Shown here one piece after another: positions 24,075 through 37,220 of a stretch of DNA of 64,000 bases (position 1 is its first letter; each line of letters starts with the position of its first letter). The position numbers were made by a program, and so were the translations under genes. This DNA comes from Callaeas wilsoni (taxonomy: Eukaryota > Chordata > Aves > Passeriformes > Callaeidae). The stretch covers positions 62,001 through 126,000 of the forward strand of contig VWPU01000934.1 of assembly GCA_013398955.1 (NCBI GenBank). Reading direction: 5' to 3'. The notes under the pieces are model-generated. The model was given only the letters and a program-made list of their open reading frames with translations, made no database searches and was not told the origin of the DNA.

Positions 24075-27000
24075 TTATTCTTAAGATTTAACATATGTTT
24101 GTACTTAGCAAAGTTTGATAGAGTAAACATTTCTTAGGTTAAGAGAAACCTACAAATAAAAAATTAGTTATCTTTTTCTTCCTTTTATTTTTACCAAAAA
24201 TGTTGAGCTTGTAAGAAAGTAATTCCTTGATTCTTGCCAGTAAATAAACAAATGTCTTCATCTTTTCTGTGCTCAAATCCATGAGAAATTAAACTCTGTA
24301 AATTCAGCTATTGAGATTTAATAAAAGGTAAAATGTTGTCTTTTTAATTTCTTTGTTTTCCATATTTGTTTTTCCCTTTCCACATCTGTACATAGAATAT
24401 GCCCTCTCCCATGTAAGGAACAGAAACCTCACATTTCTTCATTCAGATTAGAGTGGGCACGTAGCGAGCGGGAAACCCCTTGTTCTTCTTTGAACTGAAA
24501 AGTGAAGAAAAGGAAACAGAAGCCTGGAGTTAATGAGAATGTTTGCAGGAGTTAAGTGAAGGTCTTGTGAGTGTCCTTGAAGTCATTACCTGCATTAACT
24601 TGCAGATAGCAATATTTAATCAAATGACTGATTATTTTCTTTCCATCACTGCAAATGTTTGGAGGCATCAGCAGTTACAAACTTGATGTCAGATTCTAAA
24701 TTTGCAGGATTTTGTACAGTTTAGCTTTTCCATGGTGTTGTGCTGCTGGAGAGGAAATGTCCTGAAAGGTTGATAGACTCAACCAGCCCTTCAGTCTGAA
24801 GAGAAGTTAATTCTAAAAAGGTGTAGCTGGGTTATCTTCAACCCAGCTGGCTCAGATACGGATAGTAGCACAGGCACAGCAGCCTACAGCTCACTGGAAT
24901 CTCTCTAGGATATGGACTCCATCCCAGAAGGGTTTTGTGATTCACACTGGCTACACACCTGCACCACCTCAGCAAATATGCTTAAAGGTAGCTTGTCTAT
25001 ACTCCCTGTGGTGGCCAAAGGGCAGACATCTTCTGAAAGACAGAGCATGTCCCAGTTTCCATGGTGGATGTCCCATCCTCCTCCATAGTGGCCTAGTGCT
25101 AGTAACCCTCTTACTGCACCATTTGTCTATGTAAACTGCAGTTCCTTGGATGGGGAGTGTCTCAGGCTATGCTTCTGTACAGGTTCTGGGATAGTCACAC
25201 CTTTGACTCCTTAGGATCTTTCTTAGATATGAAAACTGTGGGAATAAAACTATGGAAAGGAAAGTAGAACATATGACCATTGAAAAAAAAAAAAAAAAAT
25301 TCATATATCCTTCCTTCATGTGTAATAAACAACAGCTTCTGTTGGGGATTTTCTTTCCATTACTCTGCAATACTTTATTCTTCTGAAGAAGCTTATTATG
25401 AGAAGATTGAAACATTAGGATTAATTACACCAAATGCTGGTGTAAACCCTAATGAAAAACATACATCTCTTGCACAGCCTGAATTCCCTGGAGAAATCTT
25501 GAAAATATTGACTTTGACAGTTTTTGCTGTGTGACTGATTGCATCAGTTGTATAAAACACTTTAATAAGCATCATTTTGTATATGTGTCTAAGTGTGCAT
25601 ATGAGTGTATGTATGCGTGGATATATGCCTTCCCAGATAAGACAAAAGGATTTGTTGAGGCTAAATTAGAGCTCATGTTTCCAAAGAGCTTGCCTCTTTC
25701 ATCATGATGCTTTTGTCTCGATTATCTCTGGATTCTCTCCCTCCCTTCTCCCACCCTCTTTCTCTTTTTGCAATAATGCCTGTGTTTGATCTCTATGTAA
25801 ATAAACCAAGCATCAGGAAGAAACTAATGGATCCATCATGGGAGCTTGAAAATAAAGTTGAAAAAATTGCTTACACAGTTCATTCACCCAGAGGGTCTGT
25901 GCTTTTCATTGCTGAAGGTTATGGAAATTTAGCTGGCGATAGAGAAAACTTCATAGATTACAGCAGGAAATTTTCAAAGACACAAAGGGGAGAGAGGTGC
26001 CCTGTTCTCCTTGACTATCAATGGGGGTTGAGTGCCTCATTTACATTTGTGACTTTGAAACTTGCCCCGTGGATTCAAGGCCTGAAGGAACCATTATGTT
26101 CAGCTTGCCTGATCTGATGCATAAAAAAGGCCTGAGGATTTCACCTAAAAATGCCTGCAAGGAGGAGAAAAAATTTGGTGGAACAAGACAACCTGGAGTG
26201 CTGCTCACATTTCACACACAATCTTGTTAATCAGTAAACAGACACGGTAACTGTACCTTCATGCTCCATCCCACTCCCTGGCTGAAATAGTTCTTGTAAT
26301 AATAAATGCAGCTTCTTTCTTTGAGCAGGTCACAATATCCAATGGCAAAATTTCTCAATATGTGTTCATCTCACAGTACTTTGCATCAGCTATTTAGAGG
26401 TAAAAGCGTCTATGTAATTTTAAAAGTTGGATGAATAATTCAATTTTTATCATAAGTGTCATAAGTATTTGTTTCCTTATTTCCATTAATATCATATTCT
26501 GAATTGGTGAAGCAGTAAGAAGCACTGAAAAACTTAACTTTGAACGTATACAATGAAGAACTGTAAAATAAGATATTTTCTAGCTTGGTATTCAGAGGCC
26601 CAGAGAGAACAGAGAGGATAAAAGAAATGTTTTGGAAAGTTCAGTTCATTTTGGATGAACACTACGCAAAACAACTCTCTGTCTACAATTTCCTCTCTCT
26701 GCTATCATCACAGCATAGAAGTGCCCATATACTTAGAATTTTTTTCTTTTCTGAATGACCAGCTGATTTATGTATCCACCTATCTATCTATCTAGTATGA
26801 CACTGATTGGTGTCACTATGTATACACACGATTGGGCTGCGTTTTTTTTCATTTTAAAATATATTTCTGTGTTCCAGTATGTCTCTCTTTTATTTGGGTT
26901 TATTCAAAGACATTTTTCTCCTGCCTCATTAGAGAATAATTTTTGGAAAGGTACCATTTTTAAGACAAAGAGTAATACCCTGGAGTCTAAAAATGGGGAA

Positions 27001-27849
27001 AAGGAAGAGAAGCTGATTTATGTTAAGGCATACAAGACTTGAAAATATACCCCAGGGTGAAATAAATATTACAATACACAATAATATCCTTGCTTTGCCT
27101 TGATGTACATTACAGTAATATTATGAATCTCTCTGTATAGTTCTGTATCCCTGGGAGAATTCTGCCAGGGATGGGTTCCCAGAGGCCTTGACACACTCAA
27201 AATGGGACAATCTCTGCCCTGGGGATGGGTGAGAAAGAAAATAGAGTATCACTAACAGTTTAAGGTCACTCTAGAAAAACAATATTGTACTTCTAAGTGG
27301 GTAGTGCAGATCTTCTAAAGCCAAATCATATTGTTATGATATTTTACTCACGAGGCTGTTGTTCAGACCACCAGGCTTATTCAAAAGACTCATGAAATAA
27401 GTATTCAAAGCCAGAAATATGGCCAAACATCAGGCTAGCTGTTGACATAGTTATCTTGTCTAATAACAGCTAATGAATGCTGCAAGTGAACTTGTGGGGC
27501 TGGGGGATGGTGAAGGAAGGGAAAAGAGGGAGTTACGTTATGAGAAGGAAGGACTTTCATGGGAGCAATATGTCTTACAATCTAATTGCTCTGTGTTTTA
27601 TAGAACTTGATCATTAGGGTATCCTGCTTATGATACCGCAGAGATGTAATGGTGAAATAAAGCAAGAGGCTATTAAACAGAAAGTTTAAATATAGCTACA
27701 GGGACAGATACTTCATGACAACTTGACAGATGTCTTGGAGTGATCACTGGTTCCTTCATCACTAATTACAAAATCATTTGTCTTAAGGAAAGGACAAAAG
27801 AGAAGTAATTATGAAAAACATGATTCTTAAGGGATAAAAAAGATAACAT

Positions 27850-28260
27850 CAGTTTAAAACATTGAAGCGATCATAACCATTTAGAATCATTATTAGTTTG
27901 CTTGAGCCAATGACAGCTTGGTTTTCGAAGCCAGTGGGAACAGAGCTTCCTATGCCGAAGAGAAGAAAACATTCAATTTCTTGTTATGCTAAACTTATCC
28001 TCAGACTCCAGAGATTTCTTTGATGAACTGTTCATTAAAATTTCCGACCGCAGATGAATTTGAGCTAAAATACACAAATGTTTTAATTATACATTCCTTT
28101 TTAATTACACTAATGACTTGTAATGTGTTTATGTTGGTTTAGAGTTTAATTTCTTCTCTTAGATTAGGTGGTTGACTTAAGGATTGTGCTTTTCAGTAAA
28201 ATACTATGATTCATCAATGTTTGATCATGAGTTAATCCAAAAATATTAAAGCGTTGCAAT
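27850..28260. promoter_or_regulatory. Possible conserved noncoding element (weak)
   Basis: The call is by sequence texture only: high-complexity AT-rich DNA with homeodomain-type cores (TTTTAATTA at 28081, TTTTTAATTACAC at 28098), a CCAATGACAG segment at 27907-27916 and no simple repeats. Developmental enhancers in gene deserts often look like this. There is no alignment behind the call. Confidence 0.15.
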
Positions 28261-31200
28261 CCTTGGAGGAATAGTAATGCACACACATACACAAGCAAAA
28301 TTGTATTTTCCTTTCATGTGCTTAGGGGCAGTTAAACCTTTCCAATAGTACACAGCAAGGCACAAGTGTCAGGAGAAAGAAGCTACACTGAGAGACCTGC
28401 TGCTCTTAAGACTGAAGTTGGGAAAGGCATAGGCAAGTAAAAAACTGGTTCCTGTGTCAGCCAGGCTTGGTTGGATGATTGGTACTCTGGAAGGAACAAA
28501 GTCAAGAAGGGTAAGATTTGCTTTTCACACTGTTTTGTGCAATTGTTTTTCTTAATTCCAGCCAGTCTATGCAGTGTGTATAGAGTACAAGAATGACCTA
28601 TAGGCTATTGCTAAGAGATTTATGATGTTTAAATTTAGAAATCTAATCTAAACTCGTTCTGTGGGCTTCTTCTGGAAGTGCCTGGCACCTCCAGAGTGTG
28701 GTTCCCATCTATTTCAGGAATATGTATGAATCATGGTTAGTCTGCCATGGACATGCCTTTTATCTCATCTCTATAGAAGATGACAAAGCTACTAGTTTAG
28801 AGACCATGCCCCACATGTGGATGACTAAATCTGGCTAATGAAATCTTAACTTCTGCTGGACTTCATGAATGTCTAACATGAAATGGGGCCGAAATTTGAA
28901 ACTATTTTAAAGAACTACCAAAAAAAACCTGTGTCAGAAACAGATGACTTAGTTCACAGCTCTAATACGTACTATATATAATTGAAGTATAGAGTGGCAT
29001 GATTGGATCCTTGTATGTCAGTGTTCCCTTTCCTTTTTAGTGTGTCTAAGGACAGGTCCAGTGCTGGGGTGTAGTGGTTTGCACTTTTAAAGACAGTCAC
29101 CTTCCAATATCCACAGCTTGTTTCTCATTCCTGTCTTCTCCATTACTTTTTCACTGAACAATTTTCCCATGTCCTACCCACCTGTAGTCATTGTCTGTCT
29201 ATGGCTTATCTTTTTGTAAAACCTCATGAGGTCTGGCAATTCTGAGAAATGCATCATGATTTTCAGGAAGGAAATGAAAAGTGGTAGCTTCCAAGAAAGG
29301 ATTAAGGCAGGAAAGGGAGGAAAATTACTACTTGCTCTTATGGCCAAGTAGCTGAATCAGAAAGGATGCGTAGTTAGGATAAGGAGAAAGCACAATGATC
29401 ATGATCAGGATGATAAGGAAGCTCACTGGAATGTATGGACAGTCCCTTGAGAAATGGAAAATGCATAAATTTCTGCACTAGTGTCCAAGACAGTCTGCAG
29501 GAAAACTAGGCCATTTTTAACTTCATCAGCGTATTGCTTAGATTCACCAGTCCATGCTTTCTCCTCACTGACACATTGCATTCACTCCTGATGTTTCAGA
29601 GAAGGACTATTGCCACAGATATCTTAGTCCTGGGGTGTTTGTATGGGCTAAGTGTCCATGCCAAAAAGTAGGTTGCCACATTTAGGTAAAAGTCGGGTCC
29701 ACTGGCTCAGCCAGCATTCACCATCTCAGGTATTACAACCTCATCAAACAACGCTCACAGCTACTGGGGCTTTCTCTGAAACAAGTCTGTCTCCTTATCC
29801 TCTTTTGACTCCTCCTTTATTCTTCTTCCTTGGCTTCAAGGCCAATAAATAAAGAAGGAAGCATGACAATAGTCTCACTGCCCAAGGGCTGCAAGTATAT
29901 TGCCAATTATGGAAATTGCTATTCTCTCATCATTTTCTTACAGTTTGCTTCCCTGTCTGCTGTCTGTCATATCTTACGAACTCTTTGAGACAGTGTGACT
30001 TTTTTTTTTCCTTTCTTTTTTTTTTTTTTTTTTCTGAATATACAGTCCTAAGGGTGATGGTAATATTGCCCATGGCTATTGATCATAATTACTTTATTTA
30101 AATAATAAAGGCATGGTCTGGTCAAATCTGAGATGGATGGATTTTTAACTAATTTTATGAGGATCCTTCAAAATCAAGCAGCAGTTCTGAGCAACAGCAA
30201 AATCTGCCTTCTCCCAGATTTCCTATCTGTCACACATTTTAAGCAGAAAGAAAAATGAAAGTGCTTGATAAGTCACTGTGGCAGAGGGAGGAAGAAGGAG
30301 AAAAAGTTTTGCTCTAGCAGAAACTGTTTTTATATAGAAGGAATATGTGAGCATTCTACTTTATAATATGTTTTTCATACTTTCTGCAATTCAACCATAC
30401 TGGGCTCTCTTCTGCCATTCACTAGAAACTATAAGTTGCTACAGAGTTGATGTGTTTAGGTGCGTGCATGAGATCTGCCTGGCATTTGGAGGTGCAGCAG
30501 CACAAATCTCACTGGAGAGTACCACAGTCCTCTTTCATCATAGAATGAGACCTGCTGATTAGAGAAAAATCTCACAGCTGAATTAATAACATGATCAGAT
30601 GCTCACACTGAGACAGTTGAAGAAGATGAAATTGTCTACCTGCCTTGTTTTGGTGGATGAGATTCAGCTCTGTGAGTCTGGACATTGCAAAAGTACCTAT
30701 AAAAACTCCATCTGTGCTGTTTGTCACTAGAAAAATTAGACAGTGCTAGGATGCAATTCATTTATATTAGAATAGATTTTTAATATGGGTCAAATAAATT
30801 ATTCCTGAGAAAGGTCTTTTATCTTTGGAATCCGACTACATCTATAATGAAACTCACTGAAGTTAGATGAGATGAAAGCCATCCAAAACGTTGTGCTGTT
30901 GTCAGATAATAAAAGCAAAACATATATCTATTTGTGTTATAGTTTTCATTGACAAATATGGTGATTTTAGAGATTTCTGTCTGTCTGTGTTACTGCTGTG
31001 GTGGATGGACAGACAAAGATTGTTCTGCTGATTCTACAGATAGGCCAAACTCATCTCAGAGTGCGCTCAGCTGTTGAGTTCTCCTAACTCAATTGCAGCA
31101 CTGAGCTAACATAGCTAGGTTTCATTAAGACTTCAGTTTTTATAAAGCCTATATAAAAAACCACCCTACATCTTAAAATAAACAAACAAATGAAATTTTA

Positions 31201-32116
31201 AAATACTGCAAGTCTTCCTGTGTCCTGCCATGTAGAAAGTCCTCCTATTTCTTTTCCTGCTTTGAATTTCTCGCGGGATCTTTACACATAGATTAATATC
31301 AACATATCCTATCAGTCAGTGCTTCTTCACAGCCGCATTGTGAAGAGAAATACATGCAAGGCTTTGAGTTGCTGCAAGATCCAGAAATGAAACCTGTATG
31401 GCTTGACTAGAAATACTCACTAAATGGCAGGTCTCGTATGCCTTCATGCTTTACGCCATGCTTACCCAGGGTGGAGGGAACAATACCCATTCAAATCAGT
31501 TGAATTTAAATTTACTAGTCAGTGGCTAGTTGGTTTACACCATTTGGTAGGATTGACATATTTTTTACACTTGCTTTTACCTCCTTCTTTCCTCTTTTTT
31601 AGGTGGGTTTTTGGGTTGCTCCATGTGAAGGAAGGTAAAGTGTGCTTCAGCATGTATATGAAGCATAGCATTCTAATACCCACTGTCACCTTTCCATGAA
31701 GCTACAGTAAGATAAATAGAGCAATATCCATATTTTACACTCTATAAAACCCAGATCCTCTTTAAGAAATACCTTATGTGCAATGCATAGACTTGCTAGC
31801 TTATTTATCAACATACACTTATGTAAAATGTATACAGATAGGATATTTTGGTTTAGGGATAAACCAATATTTACTTGTGGAAAGCACTCAAGTGTATGTC
31901 TGAAGAATGGAGGAGAGCCTGAAACAATTCAAACATTTTAGGAAACAGTGAAGTATAAAACCACAGCAGAACAAGTTTGTAATTAACCCTGCACCTCCCT
32001 GAACAGAGTAAGGGTTAGGCTCTGGTTTGTAGTAATGCCCACCTGCAGAAGGACATTTCCTGAAATTCTAAGTTCTAAGCCAAAATTGACTGCTCATGAA
32101 ATATATTTCACATTAA

Positions 32117-32190
32117 TCTTTCCTTTTTTTTTACTGGGGTTTTTTTTGTTTGTTTGTTTTTTGGTTTTTTTGGGTTTTTTTGTAACCATT
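32117..32190. repeat. T/G-rich low-complexity tract
   Basis: T9, then GGGG, T8 with (GTTT) steps, GGTTTTTT and GGGTTTTTTT. Same type as the 14.6 and 20.2 kb tracts. Confidence 0.8.
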
Positions 32191-32244
32191 AACAGGGTTT
32201 GGGGCTGTAATTGAGCAGGAGCAAACCAATAATTTATAATTAAT

Positions 32245-32434
32245 TTACAATGAGAACCATCAGCCTTTGGAATAATCTCCCCAGGGAAATGGTGGATTCC
32301 CCAGTGCTGGATACTTTTAAGGTTCGTTTGGACAGGATGCTGGGACATCCTGTCTAGACTCTGCTTTTTCCAAGATGTGCTGGATCAGATGATGCTTGAT
32401 TTCCCTTCCAACCATGAAATATTCTGTGATTCAA
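32245..32434 (+). mobile_element. CR1 LINE, 3' terminal fragment
   Basis: The sense tail has 'GGAATAATCTCCCCAGGGAA', 'TGGTGGATTCCCCAGTGCTG', 'GGACAGGATGCTGGGACATC', 'GATCAGATGATGCTTGATTT', CCCTTCCAACC and the octamer ATTCTGTG at 32421-32428. It is 5' truncated and has no coding potential. It differs in its tail wording from the 15.0 kb element, so it probably belongs to another CR1 subfamily. Confidence 0.88.
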
Positions 32435-32900
32435 TAGGGTCCTGTATCTTCATTCAGATTGAGTACTAGCATTGTATTAGAGTTGTATTCAATTGGAAAT
32501 ATTTTAAATACATGAAGATTCCTTATAGATCACTGTTCCTTTCAACTTTCCTAAAGGCCTAAAGTAGACCTCAACTCTCATACACAAGAACTGCAAAGAC
32601 AAAGGTCCTAGATGCTTCTCTTTTTTGTCCCCAGTTTCAGGCAATGTAGATTTTAGGTATAATATAGGAACTGAGAAATGGGAACAGTTAATGAAGCCTG
32701 GACCTGAATTTATGAAGATATGGGTCATTAGGCAGGGCTTCAAAGTTTGTATGGTGAATCAGTATTTCACCAGAATTTCTGACAATAGACCTTGACTTTG
32801 AATTTGACTTTAAAAAGTTACAAAAAAGTAAGAAAGGAAAGGGAAAAAAAAAACAAAACCAAAAACAACCAGCTAAAAATATATAGAATAAGAATCTTAT

Positions 32901-33044
32901 AAATCCCTTTTATTGTCTTTTTTTTTTTAATATATATTACTTTCTGGCACTGATTGCACCAAAAAAAAAAAAAAAAAATCTAAAAAATCCCTTTTATTGT
33001 CTTTTTTTTTTTAATATATATTTCTTTCTGGCACTGATTGCACC
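32901..33044. repeat. Tandem duplication, 84-bp period, with A18 at the junction
   Basis: The block AAATCCCTTTTATTGTC...GATTGCACC at 32901-32960 recurs at 32985-33044 with only small differences (T-run length; TTAC against TTTC). The copies are separated by A18 and TCTAA. High identity implies a recent event. Confidence 0.92.
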
Positions 33045-34128
33045 AAATACAAGAACTGTGAGTGCATATAAAAGGCACATGTCCAAAATCAGTTTTGTTC
33101 TTCTCAGTGTTGATATGGTATACTTACTGTACTAACTTTTACATTGCTAAGATCATTTTATGTGACTCATCTCCAGTTGCTTTATAAAAGCTTTGGAGAA
33201 GTGCTTTAGAGTTCTTGGAAGAGCTGCAATGTCTTCTATTTTGGGGTGAGTTTCGCAGTTGTATTATGAAAAAGTTTTCCAGTCATTCTCAAGAGTTTTG
33301 TTATATCATGGGAGCTGAGAAATCCATTTTTCTGAGTAATTTATCAAAATTGATGTCCTATTTTAGTCTCTTCTGGGGATTGTACCAATCTGTTCTGGGT
33401 CTTGTCAATGCAAAAGAAAAAAAAAAAAAGAAAACACAAAAAAACCAAAGAAAAAAAAAACCAAAAACCAACCAACCAAGCAAACAACAACCAAAAAAAC
33501 TGAAAGAAAAGTGTATATTTTCCGCTAATGATAGTGAAACGTTTCCCTTACTTTCTATGCATTTTCCTCTCCTCAGCATCTCTCCTTCCTTTGTTTCTCT
33601 CTGTGGGCTCAACCACCTGAGCTAAAAGAGTGAGACACTGAGCTGAAAGTTGCCTATAGTACAGGAAGACATTGTGACTCTGGAGATACATGGATTTAAA
33701 GATCTTTGTGAATTGGCAATGGCATGCATGTAATTTTCAAGGATTCTGGAAGTAGGTAGTATATGCAAGTGATGTATAAATTGAAACCTTAATCTCTCAG
33801 TTGATTGTACTAAACACCAGATTAGGCTGATTGTTATTTTGAATTAGTCTTGTTATGCGATTATAGCTGGGCTTAAGGAGCCACATTAAAATAACTTCAG
33901 CTTAGAAAGGATTCTCTATCACACCAGGAACAGTAGAACCTCTTGGCTAGTACAAATTTGGGTTTATTCTGTAACCCTGTATTCTCATCATCAGTGCTCC
34001 AAATTTGTCTTTGAAACTGTATATTCTGGTTTGCTGCTAATTTGGACTTTCAGCTGCACTGAACACTACTGCAGACCGTTCCTTATCGTTCCTATCCCAC
34101 TGCATCATGCAAATTGCTGATTCCCAGG
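33045..34128. other. Unique DNA with an A/C-rich tract
   Basis: Contains an A-rich tract with CC/CAA interruptions at 33410-33508. Nothing else is recognised. Frames of 136 and 84 codons over it are low-complexity artefacts. Confidence 0.5.
33410..33508. repeat. A/C-rich low-complexity tract
   Basis: Irregular A runs broken by CC, CAA and CCAACCAACC steps. Confidence 0.85.
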
Positions 34129-35121
34129 TGGAGTGGGTCAGCCTTGGCTGGATTCCAGGCACCCCTCAAAATTGCTCTGTCACTGCCCTTCTCAGCTGGA
34201 TAGGAGAGAGAAAATATAACAAGAGGTTCATGAGTTGAGATAAGGACCCAGAGAGATCAGTCACGAAATACTGTCACAGGCAAAACAGGCTCAAACTAGA
34301 GATATTAATTAAATTTATTACTAACAAAATCAGAGCACGATAATGAGAAGCAAAATAAGACCTTAGAAGCACATTCCTCCTGGCCCTCTCTCCTTCCTTG
34401 TTTTACCTTCTCCCTGAGCAGTGCGTGGAGATGGGAATGGGGTTATGGTCAGTTCATCACAGTTGTTCCTGCTGCTGCTCAGGGAGAGGAGTCATTTCCC
34501 TGTTCCAGTGTGGGGTCCCTGTCACAGGAGACAGTTCTGCATGAACTACTCTGAGATGAATCCATCCCATGGGCAACAGATCTTCACCAGCTGCTCCAGC
34601 ATGGGTCACTCTTCCATGGCTGCCATCCTTCAAGGACAGGCTGCTCCAGCATGGGTCCTCCAATGGATCACAAATCCTACCAGCCTGGGCTCCTGCAGGG
34701 GCTGCAGCTGGATCTCTGCTCCCCCGTGCCCTCCCTGGGCTGCAGGGGCACAGCTGCCTCACCGTGGGCTGCACCAGGGGCTGCAGGGGAATCTGAGCTC
34801 CAGAGCCTGGAGCAGCTCCTGCCCCTCCCTCTGCACTGCCCTGGGCGTCTGTAGAGTTGTTCTTATCACACATTCTCACCCTGCTGTTCTCTAGCTGCAA
34901 TTACATTTGTGTAATAACTTTTTTTTCATTATTCTTAAATATGTTATGACAGAGGTGTTGCTAACATTTCTAATTGGCCCAGCCTTGACCATTGCAGGGT
35001 CCATCCTTGAGCTGCCTGGCACTGGCTCTGCTGGACATAGGGGAAGCTTCCAGCAGCTTCTTGCAGAAACCACCCCCATAGCCCCCCTGTTACCAAAACC
35101 TGGCCATAAAAACCCAATACC
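34129..35121 (-). mobile_element. Solo LTR of an avian endogenous retrovirus (copy 1)
   Basis: Read on the minus strand it has the layout of a retroviral LTR: a CCAAT-type box (ATTGG on plus near 34972), a TATTTAAG-like TATA box (complement at 34934-34941), a GC-rich middle and an AATAAA polyadenylation signal (TTTATT on plus, 34314-34319). The plus-strand left edge starts with TG at 34129. The right edge aligns with the family terminus AACCCAACACA, with the last A changed. The 5-mer CCAGG directly flanks both sides (34124-34128 and 35122-35126), a target-site duplication. The 5-bp length fits an ERVL-type integrase. No gag, pol or env sequence adjoins it, so it is a solo LTR. Plus/minus frames of 147-157 codons inside are spurious. 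The family call is from recalled avian LTR patterns. Confidence 0.85.
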
Positions 35122-36840
35122 CCAGGATGTTCTGCATTTATCATCCTGACATACGAGACAGACAGAAAATTAAGTTGTGAAAAACTTTAATTCAACTTCC
35201 CAAACTGTACTTTGGAATTAAAGGGTAAAGTGGAAAAGGAGAAGCCTACAGATTTGGGAATTTTATCTAAATTCAGGATATTCCCCTATAATTTGTTAGT
35301 TCAAAATTGCCTGTAGACACAGGCAAAAAGAAAAATGCAGCAAAAACCTGTCTTGCTAATTAAAACACCCCTGAAGCATAGCCAGTAGCTGAGATATTTA
35401 ACAAACATTAAAGAAATTGTAAAAGATTTATTTCTCAGATAAAATCTCCCGATAAGCTCTGAGGTTTTAAAATTGTTTTCTGGAAGTCAGACATCAGACA
35501 CAACTCAGGAGTTTCAAGGAAGTCTCTAGGCAATTATTTGCGCTAACACCAAATATGCTGCCTCACGGATCGTTGTGCTCACAGGTCGAAGTGCCCTGAG
35601 AGTGTTCTCTCCTTTTAGTTTGGATACCCACATTAAGGGCAGGTCTCTGATATGACTCAGGTGTCTAATTTTGGTTGAGCCTGTTATGAAAAGTATTCGG
35701 GTGAAGCATATCCAGGGGCTCCCTGTTCTTGAAATTTGCTTTTAACGCAGAGCCCCTGACGCTCCTCTGAGCTGTAGGAGCTGTGCTGCACTGCGTGGCA
35801 GCCAGGCACATGCCTGGCTGTGCCCCCTGTTAATACAGGCCCTTTCCTAGATGCTGACCTACAAACTTGACTCCCCAGCTTGATGTCAGGCATGCCCCAT
35901 TTTCCTGGGCACTCCTAGCTGTCATGAGACATGTTTTTGATCCAGGTTACTGTCTCCAGAGCTCATCCTGATCCTGGATTGCTTATTTTCCTTGGATTTT
36001 TCTCACTGCTGGGAACTTGTTTGGTGACCACTGGATGGTGACCTCAGCCTGGTTACCCTCCCTAGACCCTCTCCCTAGCTGGGCAATGTGGAACTGTGCC
36101 CTTTGTGGTTGAGGCCACTGCCCTGCCTGACTCACCATCATATCGGAGATGAAATAACCCCACATACCAGTTGGGTGCTGACTAGGTAAAAACCAACTTT
36201 GCAGTACCTGAGAGCTCCTAATGGTCAAAATTTGAACACAAGCTCAAGTATGCGTTTGCACAGGTGAAACCAACTGCATTCTGGGTTTCATCAGCAAAAG
36301 CCAAAAAAAGAGCTTGTGGTCCTGGGGAAGTAATCATTCCCCACCGTTTGGCACAAGAATGAACTTTCTTGGGATGCTGCTTCTCTGCAGAAGAAGGACA
36401 CAAACATAGTCGAGTCACTCCAGCAGTGCAGCTTCAGGACGGACAGGAGCCTACAGCTTAGAACAAGAAATAGATGGCCTCTGGAAGTCTCTTCCAAACC
36501 AATTTATAATTTATAATTTTCAGACAAAAGAGCTTTATGGCCAGCTAGATTCCCATACCTATAAGATCACTTGCTATGATTTCTGTGCTAATTGATGAAA
36601 TCAGAGTTGAGTTTTCTAGAGAAGGACATGAACTGCTGACTGCATAAAAATCCCTGTAAGACGCCTCAGGTGAGTTAATCTGCTTTCTTTTGCAAACATA
36701 GATGATTGAAGACCAACTAAATTTTGAGCTAAGACATTCACAAAGCTGTTTAAACTATTCTTTCCAAGTTGATGTTTCAGTTAATTCTTATTAATAATCT
36801 CAAACCTCCCTTGATTAACTAAATATATCTCCTGCAATGG
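35122..36840. other. Interval between two inverted LTRs; unassigned, possibly an older repeat
   Basis: The left part (35127-35500) is AT-rich and unremarkable. From about 35540 to 36180 the sequence is GC-richer with phrases such as 'TGCCTGGCTGTGCCCCCTGT' and 'GATCCAGGTTACTGTCTCCA'. It may be a degraded LTR of another family, but I could not match it. I see no retroviral coding remnant, and the flanking LTRs face opposite ways, so this is not a provirus interior. Confidence 0.4.
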
Positions 36841-37220
36841 TGTATGGGTTTTGCACAGTCTGGTTTTTAGTAGCAGGCTTCACAAAGACGGCTTCCTGTG
36901 AGAAGCTGCTGGAAGCTTCCACCATGTCCAGCAGAGCCAATGGCTGATGGCTCTGAAGATGGACATGCTGCTGGCCAAACCTGGGCCTGTGAGAGAGGTT
37001 GGTAATGCCTCTGTGATGACAGATTTAAGAAGGAAATCAAAACAAAGTCACAGGGTTTTGCTCCTCGTCAGGGAAGAGGAGGAGGCGCGAACATGTGAGG
37101 GAAAACAACATGGAGACACCAAGGTCAGTGCAGAAGAAGGGGGAGGAGGTGCTCCAGGCACCGGAGCCGAGATTCCTCTGCAGGCTGTGGTGAGGACCAT
37201 GGTGAAGCAGCTGTGCCCCT

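Larger units (their letters stand above)
24075..32244. other. Gene-free AT-rich unique DNA, about 8 kb
   Basis: No supportable gene and no transposon that I recognise. Includes an A17 run near 25283-25299, a GT-rich degenerate stretch at 25575-25640, T-rich DNA at 30001-30033 and a T/G-rich tract at 32117-32190. The longest open frame (137 codons, 25704-26117) has no recognisable domain. A candidate conserved noncoding stretch is listed separately at 27850-28260. Confidence 0.5.

Noticed and set aside
25704..26117. 137-codon plus frame
   Set aside because: No domain, no adjoining exon or splice signals I can support, and a second shifted frame overlaps its end. Probably chance.
34421..34900. 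157-codon plus and 147-codon minus frames
   Set aside because: Both are inside solo LTR copy 1, a noncoding element, and mirror each other.
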